A stretch of DNA of 64,000 nt, from contig NC_064614.1 of the NCBI RefSeq assembly GCF_023898315.1, positions 502,526,109-502,590,108 on the forward strand. The letters are read 5' to 3'. The position numbers and the translations under genes are program-made. The notes beneath the pieces were generated by a model. It was given only the letters and a program-made list of their open reading frames with translations, was not told the DNA's origin and did not search any database. Below, one piece after another: positions 1-10,105 of this stretch. Within the stretch, counting starts at the first letter, position 1; every line of letters begins with the position of its first letter. The DNA is from Schistocerca nitens (Eukaryota; Arthropoda; Insecta; Orthoptera; Acrididae).

Positions 1-620
1 GGCTTCCTCTTTCATTTCTTCCCCCCAATCCATATTCACGTACTACGTTTCCTTCTCTTCCTTTTCCTACTACCGAATTCCAGTCACCCATGACTATTAA
101 ATTTTCGTCTCCCTTCACTACCTGAATAATTTCTTTTATTTCATCATACATTTCTTCAGTTTCTTCGTCATCTGCAGAGCTAGTTGGCATATAAACTTGT
201 ACTACTGTGGTAGGCATGGGCTTCGTGTCTATCTTGGCCACAATAATGCGTTCACTATGCTGTTTGTAGTAGCTTACCCGCACTCCTATTTTTTTTATTC
301 ATTATTAAACCTTCTCCTGCATTCCCCCGTTTTGATTTTGTATTTATAACCCTGTATTCGCCTGACCAAAAGTCTTGTTCCTCCTGCCACCGGACTTCAC
401 TAATTCCCACTATATCTAACTTTAACCTATCCATTTCCCTTTTTAAATTTTCTAACCTACCTGCCCGATTAAGGGATCTGACATTCCACGCTCCGATCCG
501 TAGAATGCCAGTTTTCTTTCTCCTGATAACGACATCCTCTTGAGTAGTCGCCGCCCGGAGATCCGAATGGGGGACTATTTTACCTCCGGAATATTTTACC
601 CAAGAGGACGCCATCATCAT
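1..620 (-). pseudogene. LINE endonuclease domain (RTE-like), frameshifted
   Basis: This is the N-terminal endonuclease that nicks target DNA for target-primed reverse transcription. Reading starts at the MMMASSWVKYSGG start codon (620) and is open to about 290, where a T-rich run (poly-A on the coding strand) shifts the frame. The homology then continues in another frame through QVYMPTSS and ENLIVMGDWNS to the window edge. The domain order matches the copy at 58360-59225. The frameshift makes this copy non-functional as it stands. The RTE/BovB assignment comes from overall domain style and is less certain than the LINE assignment. Confidence 0.8.
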
Positions 621-928
621 TTAACCATACAGTAAAGCTGCATGCACTCGGGAAAAATTACGGCTGTAGTTTCCCCTTGCTTTCAGCCGTTCGCAGTACC
701 AGCACAGCAAGGCCGTTTTGGTTAGTGTTACAAGGCCAGATCAGTCAATCATGCAGACTGTTGCCCCTGCAACTACTGAAAAGGCTGCTGCCCCTCTTCA
801 GGAACCACACGTTTGTCTGGCCTCTCAACAGATACCCCTCCGTTGTGGTTGCACCTACGGTACGGCCATCTGTATCGCTGAGGCACGCAAGCCTCCCCAC
901 CAACGGCAAGGTCCATGGTTCATGGGGG
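1..928 (-). mobile_element. RTE/BovB-like LINE, 5' UTR and endonuclease part, cut by window edge
   Basis: The minus strand carries the 5' end of a non-LTR retrotransposon. The 5' UTR (about 625-928) begins at a run of G (C on the element strand) and is nearly identical to the 5' UTR of the copy starting at 58053. It is followed by an apurinic-like endonuclease domain whose motifs include GAWNVRSLNRAGR, DIVGISEVRW and MGDWNS. The rest of the element lies left of the window. The 5' end abuts endonuclease coding sequence of a different LINE at 929, so this copy was probably inserted into that LINE. Confidence 0.85.
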
Positions 929-2522
929 GGATCAAATCGTTACAGGCACTGGAAGCTGGCTAAAGCCGGAGATAAGTTCAGCCGAAGTTGTTGCGAAGAG
1001 CCTAACAGTGTTTCGAAAGGACAGGCTGAACAAACTTGGTGGAGTGTTGTTGCTGTTAGAAGTAGTTTATCGTGTAGAGAAATTGAAGTGGATGGTTCCT
1101 GTGAGTTAGTATTGACAGTGGTCATTCTTGGCAATCGGAAAATAACGGTATCCTTTTACTGACCTCCCAACTCAGATGATACAATTGCTGAAAGGTTCAA
1201 AGAAAACTTTAGTTTGATTTCAAACACGTACCTGGCTCATGCAATTATAGTTGGTGCTGACTTTAATCTATCCTCGATATGTTGGCGAAAATACATGTTT
1301 AAATCCGAAGGTACACATAAAACATAATCCGAAACTGTGCTGAACGCATTCTCTGAAAATTATTTCAAGCAGTTAATTCACGAGCCCACGCAAATAGTAA
1401 ATAGTTGTGAAAATACACTTGACCTTTTAGCAACAAATAATCCTGAGCTAATAACGAACATCAAAACTGGTAAAGGGATTAGTGAACACGGGGTTGTCGT
1501 AGCGAGACTGAATATTGTAAGCCCCGAATCCTCCAAAAACAAACGAAAAATACAGCTATTTAAAAAACCAGATAAAAATTCACTTTACGCCTTCTTGAGA
1601 GACAATTTCCACTCCTTCGAGATTAGCAATATAAGCGTAGTCCAGATGTGACGTGAATTCAAAGAAACAATATCGGCAGCAATTGAGAGATGTATACCAA
1701 ATAAGTTAACAAACGACGGAGCCGAACCCCTTTGGTACACAAAACGGTTCAGAGCACTGTTACAGAAACAACGAAAAAAGCGTGCCAAATTCAAACGAAC
1801 GCAGAATCTCGAAGATTGGCGATCTTTTACAGAAGCTCGAAATTTAGCGCGGACATCAAAGCGAGATACTTATAATAGTTTCTACAACGAAACTTTCTCT
1901 CGAAACCAGGCAGAAAATCCAAAGAGATTTTAATCGTATGTAAAGTATCCTAGCGGCGAGAAACCGTGTATACCTTCTCTGCGCTGTAGCAATGGAAGTA
2001 TTATCGACGACAGTGCTGCAAAAGCAGAGTTACTAAACACAGCGTTTTGAAATTCCTTCAGCAAAGAAGACGAAGCAAATTTTCTAGAATTCGAGTCAAG
2101 AACAGCTGCCAACATGAGCAACTAGATATCCCCGGAGTAGTGAAGTAACTTAAATCACTTAAAAGCAAGCCTTCTGGTCCAGACCGGATGTCATTTAGAT
2201 TCCTTTCATAGTAGATGATGCGATAGCTCCATACTTAACAATCGTATGCAACGGGTCGCCGCGCGCAGCAGTTTGGTCCCTTTGGTCCCTGAGGAATTCA
2301 CACACATTTGAACACACAACCGGTCGCTCGACGAAATATCTGTTCCCGAAGACTGGAAAGTTGCGCAGGTCACACGACTATTCGAGAAAGGTAGTAGGAG
2401 TAATCTACTAAATTACATAACACCGATATACAGCAGGATTCTGGAATTTATATAGCGTTCAACCATTATGAATTACCTCGAAGAGAACCGTCTATTGACA
2501 CACATCCAAGACGCATTTAGAA

Positions 2523-2535
2523 AAGATCGTTCTTG
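2523..2535. repeat. Target-site duplication, left copy (13 bp)
   Basis: AAGATCGTTCTTG here is repeated exactly at 3562-3574, flanking the tandem tRNA-like element. LINE coding sequence is continuous if one copy and the insert are removed. Confidence 0.9.
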
Positions 2536-2859
2536 AATGAGATTTTCACTCTGCAGCGGAGTGTGCGCTGATATGAAACTTCCTGGCAGATTAAAACTGT
2601 GTGCCCGACCGAGACTCGTGTGCGCTGATATGAAACTTCCTGGCAGATTAAAACTGTGTGCCCGACCGAGACTCCGCTGCAGAGTGAAAATCTCATTCTG
2701 GAAACACCCCCCAGGCTGTGGCTAAGCCATGTCTCCGCAATATCCTTTCTTTCAGGAGTGCTAGTTCTGCAAGGTTCGCAGGAGAGCTTCTGTAAAGTTT
2801 GGAAGGTAGGAGACGAGGTACTGGCAGAAGTAAAGCTGTGAGTACCGGGCGTGAGTCGT

Positions 2860-2932
2860 GCTTCGGTAGCTCAGTTGGTAGAGCACTTGCCCGCGAAAGG
2901 CAAAGGTCCCGAGTTCGAGTCTCGGTCGGGCA
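2860..2932 (+). repeat. tRNA-like sequence, unit 1
   Basis: The D arm (GCTC/GAGC), a 5-bp anticodon stem (TTGCC/GGCAA) and a perfect T arm (CCGAG TTCGAGT CTCGG) are present, with A-box and B-box-like promoter motifs. The acceptor stem does not pair properly and position 33 is G rather than T. It is therefore a tRNA-derived relic, not a working tRNA gene. The nominal anticodon would be CGA. Confidence 0.75.
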
Positions 2933-3160
2933 CACAGTTTTAATCTGCCAGGAAGTTTCATATCAGCGCACACTCCGCTGCAGAGTGAAAATCTCATTCT
3001 GGAAACATCCCCCAGGCTGTGGCTAAGCCATGTCTCCGCAATATCCTTTCTTTCAGGAGTGCTAGTTCTGCAAGGTTCGCAGGAGAGCTTCTGTAAAGTT
3101 TGGAAGGTAGGAGACGTGGTACTAGCAGAAGTAAAGCTGTGAGTACCGGGCGTGAGTCGT

Positions 3161-3233
3161 GCTTCGGTAGCTCAGTTGGTAGAGCACTTGCCCGCGAAAG
3201 GCAAAGGTCCCGAGTTCGAGTCTCGGTCGGGCA
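3161..3233 (+). repeat. tRNA-like sequence, unit 2
   Basis: Same 73-nt tRNA-like sequence exactly 301 bp downstream of unit 1, with identical D-, anticodon- and T-arm sequences and the same acceptor defects. Confidence 0.75.
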
Positions 3234-3461
3234 CACAGTTTTAATCTGCCAGGAAGTTTCATATCAGCGCACACTCCGCTGCAGAGTGAAAATCTCATTC
3301 TGGAAACATCCCCCAAGCTGTGGCTAAGCCATGTCTCCGCAATATCCTTTCTTTCAGGAGTGCTAGTTCTGCAAGGTTCGCAGGAGAGCTTCTGTAAAGT
3401 TTGGAAGGTAGGAGACGAGGTACTGGCAGAAGTAAAGCTGTGAGTACCGGGCGTGAGTCGT

Positions 3462-3534
3462 GCTTCGGTAGCTCAGTTGGTAGAGCACTTGCCCGCGAAA
3501 GGCAAAGGTCCCGAGTTCGAGTCTCGGTCGGGCA
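3462..3534 (+). repeat. tRNA-like sequence, unit 3
   Basis: Third copy, another 301 bp downstream. The surrounding unit ends 27 bp later at the element boundary. Confidence 0.75.
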
Positions 3535-3561
3535 CACAGTTTTAATCTGCCAGGAAGTTTC

Positions 3562-3574
3562 AAGATCGTTCTTG
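3562..3574. repeat. Target-site duplication, right copy (13 bp)
   Basis: Exact match to 2523-2535. Confidence 0.9.
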
Positions 3575-3856
3575 TTAAACACAACTAGCTCTTTGCACAC
3601 ACGAAGTGTTGAATGCTTTTGACAAGGGATTTCAAGTAGATTCCGTATTTCTAGATTTCCAAAAGGCTTTTGACAGTGTACAACACAAGAGGCTTGTAGC
3701 GAAGTTGTGTGCTTACGGATTCGTTATTTCTTGTCAGAAATTTCGCAGTCCGTAGTAACTGACGGTAAGTGATCGAGTGAAACAAAAGTTATTGTGGCGT
3801 TCCCCAAGGTAGTGGTATAGACTCCCTGCTATTCCTTACCTATATAAACGATTTAG

Positions 3857-3932
3857 GAGACAATCTGAGCAGCTATCTTAGATTGTTTGCAAATGAGACA
3901 ATCTGAGCAGCTATCTTATATTGTTTGCAAAT
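3857..3932 (+). repeat. 38-bp tandem duplication inside LINE RT
   Basis: 3857-3894 is repeated at 3895-3932 with one visible mismatch. The duplicated part covers the codons leading into the FADD catalytic motif and the copy shifts the RT reading frame. Confidence 0.85.
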
Positions 3933-4701
3933 GATACTGTCGTTTATCGTCTAGTAAACTCATCAGAAGATTAAAACAAATTGCAAAACGATTTAGAAAA
4001 GATATCTGAATGCTGTTACAGTTGGCAATAGACCCTAAATAATGAAAAGTGTGAGGTCATCCACATAAGTGCTAAAAGGAATCCGCCGGTTACACGACAA
4101 ATCAGTCGAACCTAAAGGCAGTAAATTCAACTAAATACCTAGGAACGAAAATTAATAACAATTGAAACTGAAAAGAACACACAAAAAATTTTGTGGGGAA
4201 AGCAAACCAAAGACTACATTTTATTGGCAGAACATTTAGAAAATGTAACAGATCTACTAAAGAGACTGCCTGCACTACGCTTGTCCGTCCTCTTTTAGAG
4301 TACTGCTGCGCGGCCTGGAATCCTTACCAGACAGGATTAACGAAGAACATCGAGAAAGTTCAGCGAAGAGCAGCACGTTTTGTAATATCACCAAATAGAG
4401 GAGAGAGTGTCGGGGACATGATACAGGATTTGGGGTGGACATCATTAAAACAAAAGCGTTCTTCGTTGCGGCTGAATCTTTTCACGAAATTTCAATCATC
4501 ATCTTTCTCCTTCAACTGTAAAAATATTTTGCTGACGCCGACCTACATAAGGAGAAACGATCATCATAATAAAATAAGGGAAATCAGAGCTCTCACGAAA
4601 AAAAGTGTTAATTATTTTCGCTTTGTTCAAGATTGGAATAATAGAGAATTATTGTGAAGGTGGTTCGATGAACCCTCTGCGAGGCACTCATGCATGATTT
4701 G

Positions 4702-4736
4702 CAGGGTATCCACGTAGATATAGATGTAGATATAGA
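4702..4736 (+). repeat. LINE 3' tail, (TAGATA/TAGATG)n
   Basis: A short hexamer-type repeat directly after the LINE 3' UTR. The same kind of tail ends the LINE copies at 32840-32872 and, on the other strand, 45757-45785. This marks the 3' end. Confidence 0.7.
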
Positions 4737-4739
4737 TCT

Positions 4740-5179
4740 CACTGGTTGCAGTCCAGTTTTCTCGAGGTGGTTTCAACGTAGTGCTTCTACCCTTTAAACT
4801 GCCTGCTAGAAAATGTGAGCGTGACTGACGAATGAGTTTCCACTTTGCTGGAGTTTCCAATAAAAAGAACTAAATTAAATTTTTTTAAATAATTTCCCAC
4901 CCGTAACTTCGTTTCGTATTGCGTAATGCACTACAGTGTTAGTTTACAGAAGTATCTCCCACGATACTAAACTTACTTTGGATGGTTCAAAAAGTTGCGC
5001 ACAGATTGAAGCAGCTAGTAACGGAGTCGAAATACGGTAACTTTGGTATAGGAATTTATGGTCTTGGAAATAATCCAGAGCTAGTGAATGTTCTGGAATG
5101 TCAGAAACGATAAGAAATCTTTTTACGAAGATACTATATCTGTTTTGAAAGTGATGGTTGCCATTTTGAACACGTTCTG
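4740..5179. other. No recognisable feature
   Basis: AT-rich sequence with no coding signal, tandem repeat or TIR that I can see. Confidence 0.5.
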
Positions 5180-5395
5180 TAATTTACAACATCGTTGAGC
5201 AAACAATACATAATCAACACTATAATGAAAGAGGTAGATTGCTCACCGCATAGATGACACGTTGAGTTGCAGACAGACACAACGAAAAGACTGTAACAGC
5301 GTGAACATTCGGCCAAAGCCTTTTTGAGAAAAGAATGGAAAACACACACATTAACACGAGCAGGCACGCCTCACGCAGGCATGACCGCTATCTTG
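5180..5395. repeat. Degenerate interspersed repeat (probable)
   Basis: A CA-rich segment (ACACAC runs near 5340, preceded by AGACTGTAACAGCGTGAACATTCGGCC) has the layout of a common orthopteran interspersed repeat as I remember it. No terminal repeats are visible and there is no second copy in this window, so the call is weak. Confidence 0.3.
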
Positions 5396-5544
5396 GGACT
5401 ACTGAATCACCCTGTATATTGTAGTATGGCATTTAGTGATCGTCCTGACATCGTACCCTGACGAAGCGTGTGTCAGTCTAACGAGGATAGAATTAGACTT
5501 CGGAATCGTCGTTTCCTCAGAGTAAGATGTTGAGGGTGTCGTTG

Positions 5545-5600
5545 ACTTTTGAACATTATTAAGGTAAATACATTGTTTGTTCTCTATCAAAATTTTTCAT
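5545..5600 (+). repeat. LTR fragment (same family as 47634 element)
   Basis: The motif TTGAACATTATTAAGGTAAA and the following CATTGTTTGTTCTCT match 47975-48015 inside the LTR of the retrotransposon at 47634 with only a few differences. Flanking homology fades quickly, so this is a small truncated LTR remnant. Confidence 0.65.
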
Positions 5601-5644
5601 TAAGAACTATCTCATCTGTCATATTGGTCCCTCGTTGAAATGAA

Positions 5645-6930
5645 GCTAAATATTAAGAAAGTAATTTTGTAATTCTTTTTCTTCTGCAACTCTCTTCACA
5701 GAATTTTTGTGACTCAGATTCTATTTCAATACTATGCTTTACATTTGCGTTATGCGGAATCCTGTCAATAGCTGGCTACTCGCTTCCACAGCCAAGTCTT
5801 GAAACACACTTTAGTATTGCAGAGCTCGATTCAAGAGTATCGGCTGAACCATGAGACTTTGTGTCTGTGTTGTGGTCAAATTGTAAACCTGTCCACAGTG
5901 TGAGCCCGGCGGCCGTCTTGGTATATTTGGGGGATTTTACCGGACTTCACGTTTCTCTCACATAATCAACAGCACTAACATACTTGTGCGCACCTAGACC
6001 ACTACACAACTGCAATTCACATCTGTCTCCGAAATAGAGCCAGCAGAAAAGGCTTGCTCGTGGCTATGGGCCACACGAATGAATAAATGAAAGCAGCAAC
6101 TTGAAAAAGTCGTTCACCACGAAGAACTGCTGATAAAAATTTCTTTCCTAAGAAACTGCTTTCGGTCCACAGACCAGTTAGGTTGTTTTCCAGCTCACGT
6201 GCCCACAGATTGCCAGGGGGTGCCCACAGACACAGATGGGCAGTGGTGACCAAACAGCTGACATCCGGGCAGTAAGGCTGGGTTGGGCAATTGGATGGCT
6301 CATGCGCAGAACGCGTGTAATTGGGCCATTGGTGGGCTGCCCACTGTCGGCGAGCGAGATGACGGGCGCGCGGCGCTGCCTGAGCCCTATCGGGCAGCGT
6401 TGGAACTCTGCGTACCACTGAACACTTGAAAAGCATTACAGATGGAATTGTCAACATACCGCTAACAGGCGTACATGTTTACAAAAGTTTGTGTAATAAT
6501 ACTTCGTATATTAACATAAAATATTTACTACAGCATAAAAAATCGGTGGCGTTAAACAGCATAAAATCCATGATTCGTCACTGGAAATAAAATCACCTCA
6601 CACAGTAGTGTAACAGACTGTGATAATACACATCACGAAACACTCAGACACACTACATTTAATCAGTACTTCCTGTTACCAGATAGCAATAAAAATTATA
6701 TCGTCTTTAGTAAAACAGGTACTAGAAACTGCTCTCCTTCACGTTACACTAGCAATTTGCTTACAATGCAACGAGGGGAGGCTATCTACACACTGTGAAT
6801 TGACTCATAATTACTGTTTACAAATGTTGAGGAGTCTATACACGTCGATAGCCACAGTACGATTATAGTGACTTATATTCTGATTATACACACACAAAAA
6901 AAGTGAGTTCCGGAACCTGAACAGAAAATT
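5645..6930. other. No recognisable feature; GC-rich patch 6180-6420
   Basis: No element could be identified. The patch at 6180-6420 is clearly GC-richer than its surroundings. A 146-codon minus-strand ORF (6017-6457) crosses it but has no recognisable domain and probably reflects the low stop-codon density of the patch. Confidence 0.45.
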
Positions 6931-6934
6931 GGAA

Positions 6935-8320
6935 TAGTGATCAACATAAACATCATTTCCACCCTTTTTATTGCTCATGAAAACCACACATTGCATGTTG
7001 TACCACCATACAACGAGACCTTCAAAGGTGGTGGTCAAGATTGCTGTAAACACCGGTACCTCTATACCCAGTAGCACGTCTTCTTGCCTTGATGCATGAC
7101 TGTATTCGTCGTGGCATACTATCCACAAGTTCATCATGGCACTGTTGGTCGAGATTGTCCCACGCCTCAGCGGCGATTCGGCGTAGATCCCTCAGAGTGG
7201 TTGGTACGTCACGTCGATCATAAACAGCCCTTTTCAGTCTATCCCAGACATGTTCGATAGGGTTCATATCTGGACAACATGCTGGCCACTCTAGCCGAGC
7301 GATGTCGTTATCCTGAAGGAAGTCATTCACAAGATGTGTACGATGGGTGCGCGAATTGTCGTTCATGACGACGAATGCCTCGCCAATATGCTGCCGATAT
7401 GGTTGCACTATCGGTCGGAGGATGGCATTCACGTATGGTACTGCAGTTACGGCGCCTCCCATGACTACCAGCGGCGTACGTTGGCTCCACATAATGCCAT
7501 CCCAAAACATCAGGGAACCTCCACCTTGCTGCACTTGCTGAACAGTGTGTCTAAGGCGTTCAGCCTGACCCCGTTGCCTCCAAACACGTCTCCGGCGATT
7601 TTCTGGTTGAAGGCATATGGATACTCATCGGTGAAGAGACCGTGATGCCAATCCTGAGCGGTCCATTTGGCATGTTGTTGGGCCCATCTCTACAGCTGTG
7701 CGTAGTGTCGTGGTTGCAAAGATGGACCTGGCCATAGACGTCAGGAGTGAAGTTGCGCATCATGCAGCCCATTGCGCACAGTTTGAGTCGTAACACGGCG
7801 TCCTGTGGCTGAACGAAAAGCATTATTGAACATGGTGGCATTGCTGTCAGGGCTCCTCAGAGCCATAATCCACAGGCAGCGGTCATCCACTGCAGTAGGA
7901 GCCCTTGGGCGGCCTGATCGAAGCATATCATCGACAGTTCCTGTCTCTCTGTATCTCCTCCATGTCCGAACAACATCGCTTTGGTTCTCTCCGAGACGCC
8001 TGGACATTTTACTTGTTGAGAGGCCTTCCTGGCACAAAGTAACAATGCGGTCGCGATCGAACCGCGGTGTTGAGCGTCTAGGCATGATTGAACTCCAGAT
8101 AACATGAGCCGTGTACCTCCTTACTGGTGGAATGACTGGAAGTGATCGGCTGTCGGACCCTCTCCATCTAAGAGGCGCTGCTCATGCTTGTTTGTTTATG
8201 TGCTTAGGCGGGTTTAGTGAGATCTCTGAACAGTCAAAGGGACTGTGTCTGTGAAACAATATCTACAGTCAACGTCTGTCTTCAGGAGTTCTGGGAACCG
8301 GGATGATGCAAAACTTTGTT
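6935..8320 (-). mobile_element. Tc1-like DNA transposon (DD34E), degenerate
   Basis: The minus strand encodes a Tc1-family transposase (7022-8085) with short non-coding flanks. The ends are estimated: homology fades near 6935 on the left and at about 8320 (GGGAACCGGGATGATGCAAA) on the right. I did not resolve matching terminal inverted repeats. A fragment of the same family lies at 14866-14950. Confidence 0.75.
7022..8085 (-). pseudogene. Tc1-like transposase, frameshifted
   Basis: Cut-and-paste transposase. The N-terminal part starts at MPRRSTPRFD (8085) with a helix-turn-helix region (LSTSKMSRRLGENQSDVVRTW). The catalytic core is split over frames: first Asp in GLFTDEY (about 7640), second Asp in MNDNSRTHR (about 7362), Glu in NPIEHVWD (about 7258). 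Thirty-four residues separate the second Asp from the Glu, the Tc1-type DD34E spacing. At least two frame changes (near 7740 and 7535) break it. The catalytic residues survive individually. Confidence 0.8.
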
Positions 8321-8428
8321 TATCAAGTCTGACTATCATAAGAGTTTAAAGTTCAATATCTTGTACGCAAAAGCACGTTGTGTGTTACAAGGACATTAGC
8401 GTTGCAAATGAGTAATGGTTTATAGAAG

Positions 8429-9276
8429 GTGATTAAAAAAAGAACAGATTTCATATGTTTATTACAGAAAAACTATAACAGACTGAAGCACGTTGCGCTC
8501 GCCACTGGATAGAGAAAGGTTCAGAGTTTTGACGCAGTTGCGTTGTTGTTGGCGACTGCAGCACGAGAGAAACCATTTTGTGTGTTGGAATCTGCGCAAA
8601 GTCAATCCATTCTTCAAGTATAATCGTCGATTCAGCAAGAAGCCATCTCTGCACAATCGTATTTATGACTGATATAAAAAATTCTCAGAAGTTGGCTGCG
8701 TCGGCCACTCACATCTGATGAAAATGTCAAGACGGGCAGGCCAGGAACTTCAGTTTCCTCAAACAACCGTGAGACGTATACTGACACGACACTTGCATAC
8801 GAAACCTTACAAGTTGCAGTTACTGCGGCAATTACGTCCCGGCGACCATAACAGAAGATACAAATTTTGCATTTTTGTTCTCTGGGCTATGGCAGACGAC
8901 ACTTTTCCTGAACGACTCATCTTTTCAAACGAAGCGACGCTTCATCTACCAGGTAAAGTTAATCCCCAATGTAAATATTTCCTGGTCACAAAATCTTGGC
9001 GTCGTTTTCGAACATGGAAGAGACTCACCTAAACTGAATGTTTTGTGTCGATTCAATAAACAGGGATCTGTTGATTCGTGTGTGAAATGAAATGGACTAC
9101 CATTTCGATATTTCTTAGTCAACGCATGGTGCTTATGTTGACTGTATGTTATAGTGTCCGTGCGAACATAAAACTTTGAACCTTCTTCTGTCCAGTGACA
9201 TTCACAATGTATTTCTGTCTTTCACAGTTAGTCTGTGATAAAAAATTGAAATCTGTTCTTTCTTTTTGAATCACCC
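8429..9276 (+). mobile_element. Mariner-superfamily DNA element with internal deletion
   Basis: The ends carry imperfect terminal inverted repeats: GGTGATTAAAAAAAGAACAG at 8429 and the inverse of TCTGTTCTTTCTTTTTGAAT at about 9252-9271, with homology extending about 45 bp inward. Between them lies an N-terminal to mid transposase fragment. The second and third catalytic regions are missing, so about half of the coding sequence has been deleted and the copy is non-autonomous. Confidence 0.75.
8718..9090 (+). pseudogene. Mariner-superfamily transposase fragment
   Basis: Fragment containing part of the DNA-binding region (QTTVRRILTRHLHTKPYKLQ) and the first catalytic block, read as FSNEATLHL. 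The expected first Asp is Asn. A frame change near 8970-9030 is followed by homology up to LNVLCRFN, after which the sequence jumps to the 3' terminal region. It is not functional. Confidence 0.7.
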
Positions 9277-9716
9277 TGTGTTTATACATATACGTTTGTA
9301 TGACGTAAGTTATACCTGTGTTTAGTACCTACATCATTTTCGTTTTACAGCAGCCATTGGGAAATACAGTACACCAAGTTAAAATTAAGTTACAAAAAGT
9401 ACATTTGTATGCATGGGATGGCGCTGTTTCTATACAGTTATGAAACTACAATAACTGTGGAATCTTATTTGTTAATTCCAGAAGAGGAGCTGCTCGAATA
9501 AAGAGGCATCATCAGGATTCATCTACTGGCAATAAAGCCTGGAGAGAGCGCGTCACCATGCTGATTGCATGTTCCTCGATCGCACGTAATTCCTCATACT
9601 GCCTTGTAGGCAACAGTCGGCCAATCGGAACAAGTGTAAGTCCTAACCCATAAGCGGTGATGGCGTGTGCAATTTCATTAAGGAACGTAATGACGTAGTG
9701 TGCCTATTATATATAC
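9277..9716. other. No recognisable feature
   Basis: About 440 bp without coding signal or obvious repeat structure. Confidence 0.5.
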
Positions 9717-9985
9717 AGTGAGCAGCCGAAACATTATAACCACTGCCCACTGCAACGTTGGATGGCGTCTGGTGGCGTTACGGGCACATGAAGCCGTAAC
9801 AAAATATGTAAGCGGAGCAGACTTGAACTTGGGATCACCCTAGCCAAGATATGGACTGCAAATGGGGAGAGTCATTGAGATAAGTGACAAAGGGCCGATT
9901 GTTATCACGCAGAACTTTGAAACGAGTGCCTCGAAAACGGCGAAGCTGGCTGAATGTTCAGTTGCTACTGTCAAGTCCGGTGCAT
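9717..9985 (+). mobile_element. Tc1-like transposon fragment, left end
   Basis: The segment starting GTGAGCAGCCGAAACATTAT resembles the left terminus and transposase start of a Tc1/mariner element (reading GRLLSRRTLKRVPRKRRSW on the plus strand). It stops abruptly at about 9985 where R1-like LINE sequence begins. The assignment rests on memory of a similar orthopteran repeat and the basic helix-turn-helix-like reading. The catalytic domain is absent. Confidence 0.5.
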
Positions 9986-10105
9986 GTCTCAATTCGGTTT
10001 ATTGTACCCTATCCTCGTAGTCCTGCACGTGGCGGATTCCAACTGTATTGTGAGTCGACCTATCCACGAACAGACGGTACTGGATCAGGGTACTGGGACA
10101 CATTT

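Larger units (their letters stand above)
2536..3561. mobile_element. Tandem tRNA-like palindromic element (301-bp units), 13-bp TSD
   Basis: A 1,026-bp insertion flanked by exact 13-bp direct repeats. It starts with an 82-bp segment (2536-2617) that is the reverse complement of the end and start of the repeating unit. A 57-bp internal duplication follows (2561-2617 repeated at 2618-2674). Then come two full 301-bp direct repeats (2674-2974, 2975-3275) and a third cut at 3561. Each unit holds a 73-nt tRNA-like sequence. No protein is encoded; the small ORFs are by-products of the repeat. A minimal relative is at 24384-24543. It could be a multimerised SINE or a fold-back element; I do not recognise a named family. 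Confidence 0.85.
931..4657 (+). pseudogene. CR1/Jockey-group LINE pol (endonuclease plus reverse transcriptase), broken
   Basis: The enzyme combines an endonuclease and a reverse transcriptase that copies LINE RNA at a nicked target. Visible pieces are an endonuclease segment around IVGADFNLSSICW (about 1250) and TLDLLATNN (about 1418), and the RT segment DSVFLDFQKAFDSV (about 3640). The C-terminal region at 4193-4657 (154 codons) contains LLEYCCAAWNPYQTGL and ends at NNRELL. Stops and frameshifts are scattered throughout, and the typical SDH of the endonuclease reads SEH (near 1480). The FADD motif has been duplicated and damaged (near 3890-3935). The protein is dead. Confidence 0.8.
929..4738 (+). 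mobile_element. CR1/Jockey-group LINE, split by a tRNA-like palindromic element
   Basis: Non-LTR retrotransposon on the plus strand. The coding order is endonuclease (about 931-1660), reverse transcriptase (about 1850-4050) and C-terminal region (4193-4657), followed by a short 3' UTR and a (TAGATA/TAGATG)n tail at about 4702-4736. The RT is interrupted at 2536-3561 by another element with a 13-bp target duplication, and the LINE reading resumes directly after it. The 5' end is missing because the RTE-like copy abuts it at 928/929. A second member of the family is at 31850-32872. Confidence 0.85.

Noticed and set aside
2860..3534. Three tRNA genes in tandem
   Set aside because: The acceptor stem does not pair and U33 is replaced by G. 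The sequences lie in an inserted repeat with 301-bp period, so they are tRNA-derived, not functional genes.
2537..3622. Overlapping 60-100 codon ORFs on both strands
   Set aside because: They repeat with the 301-bp unit and read through tRNA-like and palindromic sequence. No independent protein is supported.
6017..6457. 146-codon minus-strand ORF
   Set aside because: No domain is recognisable, and it crosses a GC-rich patch with few stops. Probably chance.
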